Below, one piece after another: positions 40,947-46,775 of a DNA stretch of 46,775 nucleotides; within the stretch, counting starts at the first letter, position 1, and each line of letters starts with the position of its first letter. The stretch is taken from contig CAZVOD010000028.1 in NCBI GenBank assembly GCA_964628385.1, positions 1-46,775 of the forward strand, read 5' to 3'. Both the position numbers and the translations under genes were made by a program. Source of the stretch: JANQPA01 sp964628385. GTDB lineage: Bacteria; Bacteroidota; Bacteroidia; Chitinophagales; Saprospiraceae. Under the pieces are notes generated by a model that was given only the letters and a program-made list of their open reading frames with translations, searched no databases and was not told where the DNA came from.

Positions 40947-42113
40947 TTATTCAGCAGTATCCAGCGTCAATTCTATTTCTATATCCTGATCATCTCGATT
41001 AATAGTAAGGGTAACAGTATCTCCTGGCTTATATTTCTCGAGTGTTAGGATCAAATCGTTATATCCTTTGATGTCATACTGGTCAATTTTGACAATAATA
41101 TCTCCCAGTACAATTCTACCGTTTCTGTTGCGATAAGTAGGTTTCAATCCGGCTCTTTCTGCTGCCCGATTTGGAACTACATCCACGACCAAAACCCCTT
41201 CAATACCTAATCTTTTTTCCACCCCCGAACCCGTTCGGATTCCTAGCGTTGGCCGCTGTATTTTACCATATTTTATAAGTTCGGGAACAACCCAACTGAC
41301 TACATCTACAGGAATAGAAAACCCAATACCAGCTGAAGCTCCAGATGGACTGTAGATGGCTGTATTCACACCAATCAGGCGGCCCGAGGAATCTAGCAGT
41401 GGGCCCCCTGAATTACCGGGGTTGATGGCTGCATCTGTTTGAATAACATCCCTGATAGGCACGCCGCTTACAGATTTTATTTCTCTTCCCAGTGCACTGA
41501 CGATTCCTGTGGTGAGAGTTTGATCCAGGCCGAAGGGATTACCAATGGCGTAGACAGATTGCCCTACCCTGATATTTTGAGAGTTCCCTAGTGGTACGGG
41601 ACGCAACATCTTTTTCGGCGCATTGATCTTAAGTACGGCCAGGTCTTTCTCCGCGGCATAACCAATTAATTCGGCATCGTAAGTATCGCCGTCAGATAGG
41701 GTCACCTTAGCCCGGTCAGCGTTCTGAATAACGTGAAAGTTAGTTATAATATGCCCTTCATTGCTCCATACAAACCCAGAACCACTACCGCTGGGAACTT
41801 CCGTGACATTTAGCCGAAACAAGTCTTCCCTAAGATTAGAGGTCGTAATAAAACAGACCGAAGGCGCTGATTTTTCAAAAAGAGCAATAGTAGCTCTCTC
41901 AGAAGGATTAAGCGACTCTTCGTATGCTTCGGATGCATTCGATGTCGCTATCGCCTCTCCTTTTTCATTGATTTTCTCTGTTTTTACCTTTCGGGTATCC
42001 TGATCAGCAGTATCAGAATCAGAACTTCTCCAGGCCATACCAGCAAAAAAACTGGCAATCAAAAGGCCTAGCATAAAGATTAATCTAAGGCTGGTGGACG
42101 ATCGTTTTGACAT
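40947..42113 (-). CDS. HtrA/Deg family serine protease with PDZ domain
   Basis: 388 residues. An N-terminal hydrophobic segment (about 10-27) acts as a signal or membrane anchor, followed by an acidic linker. The trypsin-like domain has its complete triad: His127 in ITNFHVIQ, Asp157 in EKDLAVLKI and Ser235 in NPGNSGGPL. One PDZ domain (about 290-385: LGIEGVLVVDVVPNRAAERAGL, then LGDIIVKIDQYDI) completes a DegS/DegQ-like architecture with a single PDZ. Such proteases degrade misfolded envelope proteins or cut regulators. With one PDZ and an anchor it is nearer to DegS or HhoA-type proteins than to DegP. It lies 58 bp downstream of the exported protein gene in the same direction, possibly co-transcribed. 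Confidence 0.93.
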   Translation of the reverse strand: MSKRSSTSLRLIFMLGLLIASFFAGMAWRSSDSDTADQDTRKVKTEKINEKGEAIATSNASEAYEESLNPSERATIALFEKSAPSVCFITTSNLREDLFRLNVTEVPSGSGSGFVWSNEGHIITNFHVIQNADRAKVTLSDGDTYDAELIGYAAEKDLAVLKINAPKKMLRPVPLGNSQNIRVGQSVYAIGNPFGLDQTLTTGIVSALGREIKSVSGVPIRDVIQTDAAINPGNSGGPLLDSSGRLIGVNTAIYSPSGASAGIGFSIPVDVVSWVVPELIKYGKIQRPTLGIRTGSGVEKRLGIEGVLVVDVVPNRAAERAGLKPTYRNRNGRIVLGDIIVKIDQYDIKGYNDLILTLEKYKPGDTVTLTINRDDQDIEIELTLDTAE

Positions 42114-42171
42114 AATCTCGTTTTTTCTTAAAAATTTTATAATACCCCGGTGGTATTTATTTCATAACCCA

Positions 42172-43458
42172 TTATGTCTTTCTCTTCTTCTTTTTGGCTG
42201 CCGGGAAAAGTATATTATTGAGAATTAACCGATATCCCGGAGAACTTGGGTGCAGGTTAAGGTCTGTCTCAGGGTCATAAACGAAGTGACGATAATCTTC
42301 AGGATCATGACCGGCGTAGAAAGTCCAAAAGCCCTTTCCGGCAGTACCATGGATATATCTTGCTTCGTTAGCGGGCTTATTTTCTCCCATTATCAACACG
42401 CTTGATTTTACATGACGCTTTCTAAAGGCAGTAGTTTGCCCCATAAAGCCTTTAACGGTACGAGTGTGATTTTGCGTGAGCATAGTTGGTACCGGATCCC
42501 ACTTGGCAGAAAAATCAAAAAGGGTAAAGTAATCCTGCTCTACCACCACATTACGGCCTCTATTATTATCTATACTAGAATGCTCATACTCCAGCGGGTT
42601 TCTCATCAGTTGAAAATCTTTAAAAGCCAGGGTACTGGAATAATCCAATTTACTTTGAGCATTAGGATCCATACCATCGCCATCGTACATCTTCTCACAA
42701 ATATCCACGCCTTCAGCCGCCAACGCAATATCATAGGTATCAGTAGCCGAACACATAGCAAACATAAACCCACCACCTACTACATATTCTTTAATCCGCT
42801 TTACTACTCCAAGCTTTAGGTGCGATACTTTACTATATCCCAAATCAGTTGCCATTTCTTCCATTCTCCTCACATTTTCCCGATACCAGGGTTTGTTGCT
42901 GTAAGAACGATAAAAGCGGCCGTACTGCCCAGTGAAATCTTCATGGTGTAAATGTAGCCAGTCGTATTCGGTAAGTTTATCACTGAGCACTTCTCTGTCA
43001 TAGATCGTTTCGTAAGGGATTTCTGCGTAGGTTAAAACCATGGTAACAGCGTCATCCCAGGGTTGTATTTTATCCCCTTTAGCGTTAAAATCAGGCGTAT
43101 AAACAGCAATCTTGGGTGCTTTTTCCAATTTCATAACCTCCATATTCACCTCCGGGTCAGCAATCTCTTCCTGTATTCTGGCAAATTCTCCGTCAGTAAT
43201 CACTTTGTAGCTAACTCCTCGCGTCAGGCACTCCTTTTCAAAAACTTTATTATATCTGAAGGCAAAGCTACCTCCTCTATAATTCAATAACCAATACGCT
43301 TCCACACCATTATCCAATACCCAGTAAGTAATACCATAAGCTTTGAGATGATTTTTCTGGGTTTCATAATCCATTGGAACTAAAATATAGGAAGCTTGAA
43401 GATGAAGGGAAAAAATAAAAATTCCCAATACGGTAAGAATGAAACTTTTAATAGGCAT
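42172..43458 (-). CDS. conserved exported protein, family often labelled 'asparagine synthetase B'
   Basis: 428 residues from the Met at 43456-43458, which begins a normal signal peptide (MPIKSFILTVLGIFIFSLHLQA). The frame extends seven codons upstream, without a better start. Recognisable family segments are ASYILVPMDYETQKNHLKAYG, YWLLNYRGGSFAF, FEKECLTRGVSY and GFMFAMCSATDTYDIALAAEG. I know this family from Bacteroidota proteomes under the name asparagine synthetase B, but neither the glutaminase Cys at position 2 nor the ATP-pyrophosphatase SGGxDS motif is present and the protein is exported, so that label is not supported. A glutamine-amidotransferase-like fold (the AMCSATD elbow) is conceivable. 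Function unknown. The very basic end (KKKKRKT) is unusual. Confidence 0.75.
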   Translation of the reverse strand: MPIKSFILTVLGIFIFSLHLQASYILVPMDYETQKNHLKAYGITYWVLDNGVEAYWLLNYRGGSFAFRYNKVFEKECLTRGVSYKVITDGEFARIQEEIADPEVNMEVMKLEKAPKIAVYTPDFNAKGDKIQPWDDAVTMVLTYAEIPYETIYDREVLSDKLTEYDWLHLHHEDFTGQYGRFYRSYSNKPWYRENVRRMEEMATDLGYSKVSHLKLGVVKRIKEYVVGGGFMFAMCSATDTYDIALAAEGVDICEKMYDGDGMDPNAQSKLDYSSTLAFKDFQLMRNPLEYEHSSIDNNRGRNVVVEQDYFTLFDFSAKWDPVPTMLTQNHTRTVKGFMGQTTAFRKRHVKSSVLIMGENKPANEARYIHGTAGKGFWTFYAGHDPEDYRHFVYDPETDLNLHPSSPGYRLILNNILFPAAKKKKRKT

Positions 43459-43671
43459 ATTCCTCTTTTTTTCAAACACTAAGATAAGTTTAATTGTACA
43501 GTTCTAGTACGTCGTAAAGTATGATTTTGTTGAACTGTGTATTTCGATATCTATTTATTATTACAATACAATTGAAAAATAAAAAAATTGTATACACAGC
43601 GAAGGAGTTTAACAAAACGCTAACAACGGCTTGCACTTTAGGGAATTTAAAAAAGGTTATAATTGCGATCT

Positions 43672-45774
43672 ATGGATCAGTTAAGTTTTCAATATCCGTC
43701 CTGGTACATTCTTTTATGCCTCTTACTAGGCCTTGCTTTTGCTGCTGGTCTGTACTATCGCGATCAGACTTTTAAGACCATGTCTTCCCTACTCAACTGG
43801 GGGTTGGGGGCTTTGAGATTTCTGTTGGCCACTATTTTGAGTATTCTTTTGCTGTCCCCCTTTTTGAAATCTTTTCAAACCCAAACGCAAAAGCCCGTGG
43901 TGGTCATTGCACAGGATGCTAGTGAATCTATCAAAGCTGACTTTTCTGCGGAAGAACTGACAGCCTACACTCGTGAGTTGGAAGAAACCGCCAAAGCATT
44001 AGAAGAAAATTATGAAGTACAGCGCTATGCTTTTGGCGAGCGAGTACGAGAAGGCTTCGATTTTAATTTTACGGATAAAGTAACTAACACCTCAGAGCTT
44101 ATCAAGAATATCAATGACCTCTACTCTACCGAGAACCTCGGCGCTATAGTACTGGCTACAGATGGTATTTATAATGAGGGTAGCAATCCGTTGTATCTGA
44201 ATACGAACTTTACAGCTCCTATTTTTACGATGGCTCTTGGGGACACTACAGAAAAGAAGGACTTGATGTTGAAGCGTACTTTTTTGAATCGTATTGCTTA
44301 TTTGGGAGATCAATTTGTGGTGCAAGTAGATATTGCGGCTACTAATTTGAAAGGAAGAGCTACCAGCCTGAGTATTTTTAGAGTTAGTGGACAGGGAACG
44401 CAAAAACTAGAGGAAAAAGTAGTCAATATCAGCTCTGATGATTTCTTCCAAACCAAAGAGTTTGTACTGAATGCAGATAAAAGTGGGGTTCAGCGTTATC
44501 GGATCATCCTCAACCAAATTGATGGGGAGTCAACGACGGCTAATAATGCCAGGGATGTTTTCATTGATGTTTTGGATGCCCGTCAGAAAATTCTGGTACT
44601 GGGCCACGCACCACATCCCGACCTGACGGCAATAAAGCAAACGGTTACTGAAAATAAAAACTATCAACTGGATGTATCTTTGGTAAAAGACTTCAGGGGG
44701 CAATTGAAAGCGTATGATTTTGTTATTTTACATCAGCTGCCGAGTGCTCGTTATAATATTGCACCCATTCTAAATACTTTATCTGAGGAAAAAATTCCTC
44801 ACTTTTTCATTGTAGGCTCCCAGACTGACCTGAGCAATTTTAACAGTGCGCAGTCTCTACTCTCCATAAGAGGCGATGGCCGTAACTTTGACGAGGTGAA
44901 TGCTAAGGTAGCTCCGGGGTTTACGCTTTTCACGCTTAGCGAAGAGATCAGTAATAACATTGTCAATTTTGCTCCGCTCATTGCACCATTTGGTGACTAT
45001 CAAACGAATGGAGCTGCACAAGTACTACTCTATCAGCGAATAGGTAAAATAGATATGACCAACCGGCCTCTTCTGCTCTTTGGTGATGACCGGAGTACTA
45101 AAATAGGTATTCTGACAGGTGAGGGAATCTGGAAGTGGCGCTTGTTTGATTTCCTACAAAATGAAACTCATGATATCATTAATGAGCTGTTAGGTAAAAC
45201 TGTGCAGTATGTGAGCGTTAAAGAAGACAAAAGAAGATTTAGGGTCAATCCTGAGAAAAATATTTTTAATGAAAATGAAAATGTTCTGTTTAATGCAGAA
45301 CTGTACAATAGCAGTTATGAATTGGTAAATGACCCGGATGTGGATATCGCCATAACTGATGCCGAGGGGAAAGAATACGATTATATTTTTGATAAAACAG
45401 AAAAGGCTTATTTGCTGGATGCCGGCATTTTACCGGTAGGGAATTATAGATTCCGCTCTACAGTTAGCTATAATGGTGAGCAGCTTACAGCCTCCGGGCA
45501 ATTCAGTATTCAGCCGGTTCAGCTGGAGCTTTTCGAGACTACCGCTGATCATAATATGCTTCGACTGCTGAGCAACAAGTACGGTGGCAAGCTGGTGAGC
45601 AAAGAAAATGTACGGACGGTAGCTCAGCAAATCAAAGATACAGAAACGATAAAGCCTGTAATGTATCAGACCGCTCGCACCCAATCGCTAATCAATCTGA
45701 AGTGGGTCTTCTTTTTATTGCTAACGCTACTGGCACTCGAATGGGTATTAAGGAGGTACTATGGCGGATATTAA
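43672..45774 (+). CDS. VWA-type membrane protein
   Basis: 700 residues from ATG 43672 (an in-frame TTG lies 9 bp upstream). Two transmembrane helices near the N-terminus (about 10-28 and 42-65), one near the C-terminus (about 675-692) and a short RRYYGGY tail frame a large periplasmic part. Residues about 77-200 form a von Willebrand A-like domain with a DASES MIDAS motif and LATDGIYNEG. Residues about 310-430 resemble a second Rossmann-like (glutamine-amidotransferase-like) domain. Proteins of this layout are common in Bacteroidota and are uncharacterised. The ferredoxin gene starts 14 bp before this gene's stop, so the two are co-translated. Confidence 0.8.
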   Translation: MDQLSFQYPSWYILLCLLLGLAFAAGLYYRDQTFKTMSSLLNWGLGALRFLLATILSILLLSPFLKSFQTQTQKPVVVIAQDASESIKADFSAEELTAYTRELEETAKALEENYEVQRYAFGERVREGFDFNFTDKVTNTSELIKNINDLYSTENLGAIVLATDGIYNEGSNPLYLNTNFTAPIFTMALGDTTEKKDLMLKRTFLNRIAYLGDQFVVQVDIAATNLKGRATSLSIFRVSGQGTQKLEEKVVNISSDDFFQTKEFVLNADKSGVQRYRIILNQIDGESTTANNARDVFIDVLDARQKILVLGHAPHPDLTAIKQTVTENKNYQLDVSLVKDFRGQLKAYDFVILHQLPSARYNIAPILNTLSEEKIPHFFIVGSQTDLSNFNSAQSLLSIRGDGRNFDEVNAKVAPGFTLFTLSEEISNNIVNFAPLIAPFGDYQTNGAAQVLLYQRIGKIDMTNRPLLLFGDDRSTKIGILTGEGIWKWRLFDFLQNETHDIINELLGKTVQYVSVKEDKRRFRVNPEKNIFNENENVLFNAELYNSSYELVNDPDVDIAITDAEGKEYDYIFDKTEKAYLLDAGILPVGNYRFRSTVSYNGEQLTASGQFSIQPVQLELFETTADHNMLRLLSNKYGGKLVSKENVRTVAQQIKDTETIKPVMYQTARTQSLINLKWVFFLLLTLLALEWVLRRYYGGY

Positions 45775-46117
45775 AAACGGCGATAAGGTAAATATTGTAG
45801 TGACTACTCAGGGCAAGGCGCACGAATTGACGGCCTACAAAGGAGAGCGCCTAAGAGATGTGTTACTAAGGAATAACTTATCCCCTCATGTCGCGTTAAC
45901 TTCTAAGTTGAATTGTGGAGGAAATGGTATTTGTGCTACCTGCGGTGTGTGGCTGCAAAAAGACGTCAGGGCCAGCCATTGGCATGATAAACTAGCTAAA
46001 AGATTTTCTTATCCCCGATTATCCTGTCAGATTGTAATAGAGTCTTCTATCAAAGTAGAATTGGTAGATGACAAGAAAATATGGGGCAAACCGAATGTCG
46101 ACAAAACTGTCGAGTAA
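45761..46117 (+). CDS. 2Fe-2S ferredoxin
   Basis: 118 residues. The plant/vertebrate-type binding pattern C-x5-C-x2-C...C is visible as NCGGNGICATCG (Cys52, Cys58, Cys61) and LSCQ (Cys89). The fold's opening strands (VNIVVTTQGKAHELTAYKGERLRDVLL) fit. It carries single electrons in the cytoplasm; the partner is unknown. The gene overlaps the upstream VWA membrane protein gene by 14 bp, implying translational coupling, an unexpected combination. A stem-loop follows the stop. Confidence 0.9.
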   Translation: MADIKNGDKVNIVVTTQGKAHELTAYKGERLRDVLLRNNLSPHVALTSKLNCGGNGICATCGVWLQKDVRASHWHDKLAKRFSYPRLSCQIVIESSIKVELVDDKKIWGKPNVDKTVE

Positions 46118-46132
46118 ACACTAGCGGAGTGG

Positions 46133-46169
46133 GATTGATGCTCTGATTGTAATACCCAAAGCATCAATC
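46133..46169 (+). terminator. stem-loop between ferredoxin and PUR genes
   Basis: GATTGATGCT (46133-46142) and AGCATCAATC (46160-46169) form a perfect 10-bp stem with a 17-nt loop between convergent genes. The following sequence is only moderately T-rich. Confidence 0.55.
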
Positions 46170-46201
46170 TTAGATAAATTATACAGAAAAGCCCGGATAA
46201 A

Positions 46202-46609
46202 TTACCAGGTCATATCTTCTTCTGTTTCGATTTCTTTTTCCTCCAGTGAATCAAAGTTGGAAGTAACATCATCTCCGTCTTCTGAATCTTCTTCCATTTT
46301 TGATTTCTCATACTCTTCGTGTCTGCGAGTGTATTCATCATAATCGTAATCCGGCATCAACTCCGTCTTTACGTGATCAATTGCATCCTCAAGCCCTGCC
46401 ATGAAACGATTAAAATCTTCTTTGTACAAGAAAATCTTGTGACGCTCATACCCCTCTCCATTGAACTTTTTGGTGCTCTCAGTCAATGTTAAGTAAAAGT
46501 CGTCCCCTTTTGTCCTACGCACATCGAAAAAGTAAGTCCTTCTTTTTCCAGCACGAACCTTGTTAGAATACACACTCTCGAATCTTCTTTGGTTTCTCTC
46601 GTTATCCAC
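46202..46609 (-). CDS. PUR family DNA/RNA-binding protein (DUF3276)
   Basis: 135 residues. The PUR-alpha-like repeat fold is recognisable: VYSNKVRAGKRRTYFFDVR, then DFYLTLTESTKKF and RHKIFLYKEDFNRFMAGLEDAIDHV. Such proteins bind single-stranded, purine-rich DNA or RNA; in Bacteroidota they are abundant small regulators and usually described as DUF3276. The last ~40 residues form an acidic tail (DDYDEY... to EEDMTW). A near-consensus promoter lies 40 bp upstream, in keeping with strong expression. Cytoplasmic. Confidence 0.92.
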   Translation of the reverse strand: MDNERNQRRFESVYSNKVRAGKRRTYFFDVRRTKGDDFYLTLTESTKKFNGEGYERHKIFLYKEDFNRFMAGLEDAIDHVKTELMPDYDYDEYTRRHEEYEKSKMEEDSEDGDDVTSNFDSLEEKEIETEEDMTW

Positions 46610-46650
46610 TTATTGAAGAATTTTGTTAATGAATTTCTACCTAACTGCTA

Positions 46651-46681
46651 CAAAAGTAATTATTTGCACATGTAAAGCAAA
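46651..46681 (-). promoter_or_regulatory. consensus Bacteroidota promoter of the PUR gene
   Basis: On the minus strand TTTG (46678-46681) is followed after 19 nt by TACTTTTG (46651-46658), exactly matching the TTTG-N19-TAnnTTTG consensus. Transcription would start about 35 nt before the PUR start codon. Confidence 0.7.
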
Positions 46682-46731
46682 AAAACTTGCCAGATATCGC
46701 CAAATTGTATATTAACAAAATGGTAACTATT

Positions 46732-46749
46732 CAGCACGCTTGCGTGCTG
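46732..46749. other. short perfect hairpin near the window end
   Basis: CAGCACG (46732-46738) and CGTGCTG (46743-46749) pair perfectly around a CTTG loop. There is no T run on the plus strand. It may be a terminator or operator of a gene beyond the window. Confidence 0.35.
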
Positions 46750-46775
46750 GTTAATTGAAAAACGATAGAATTATC

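Noticed and set aside
42114..42171. AATACC/GGTATT hairpin between the exported protein and HtrA genes as a terminator
   Set aside because: Only 6 bp with no T run directly after it, between co-directional genes 58 bp apart.

Overview
The window looks like a chromosomal segment of a Bacteroidota, most likely a marine or activated-sludge type Saprospiria (Lewinella/Saprospiraceae-like). Pointers are two very large secreted proteins ending in type IX secretion (T9SS) sorting domains (one type A, one 'gliding motility-associated' type B), a PUR/DUF3276 nucleic-acid-binding protein, a TPP-riboswitch-controlled TonB-dependent receptor, many signal-peptide lipoproteins, and promoters of the TTTG-N19-TAnnTTTG type used by this phylum. 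The assignment below phylum level is an inference from gene style, not from a database match.

Left part (1-6000): an isolated tRNA-Ala(GGC) sits among gene debris. A murQ N-terminus breaks off at its glycine-rich loop and runs into the C-terminus of a probable outer-membrane barrel; a DoxX C-terminus, an acetyltransferase N-terminus with an in-frame stop, and the last ~45 codons of an extracellular nuclease are also present. Intact genes here are a HExxH lipoprotein, an overlapping HipA-like kinase/DUF3037 pair, and a di-haem cytochrome c peroxidase lipoprotein.

Centre (6000-21600): a secreted metallophosphoesterase fused to a PQQ-type propeller, then a 4015-residue T9SS substrate on the minus strand. 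The latter has a serine-hydrolase head whose nucleophile position is Gly, a fibronectin-like region, a LamG-like domain, 24 CARDB-type repeats, a second LamG-like domain and a sorting domain. Its repeats carry two cysteine pairs that appear and vanish together, strong internal evidence for two separate disulfides. The long leader behind it holds hairpins and a ~168-bp palindromic element whose 54-nt core recurs, inverted and 53/54 identical, at 2714-2880.

Right part (21600-46775): patatin-like phospholipase, hotdog thioesterase, a polytopic membrane protein, Era GTPase, a conserved unknown, a NadR-like ATPase, the TPP riboswitch with its outer-membrane receptor, a small barrel protein, the 2572-residue T9SS type B protein with 22 Ig-like repeats, a PNPOx-like flavoprotein, an HtrA/Deg protease, an exported protein of the family often labelled 'asparagine synthetase B', a VWA-type membrane protein translationally overlapping a 2Fe-2S ferredoxin, and the PUR protein with a near-consensus promoter.

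The points most worth following are the palindromic element family with a conserved core and copy-specific, self-complementary arms; the covarying cysteines of both giant proteins; the inactive-looking hydrolase head; and the riboswitch expression platform, whose hairpin loop is complementary to the aptamer's 5' strand.
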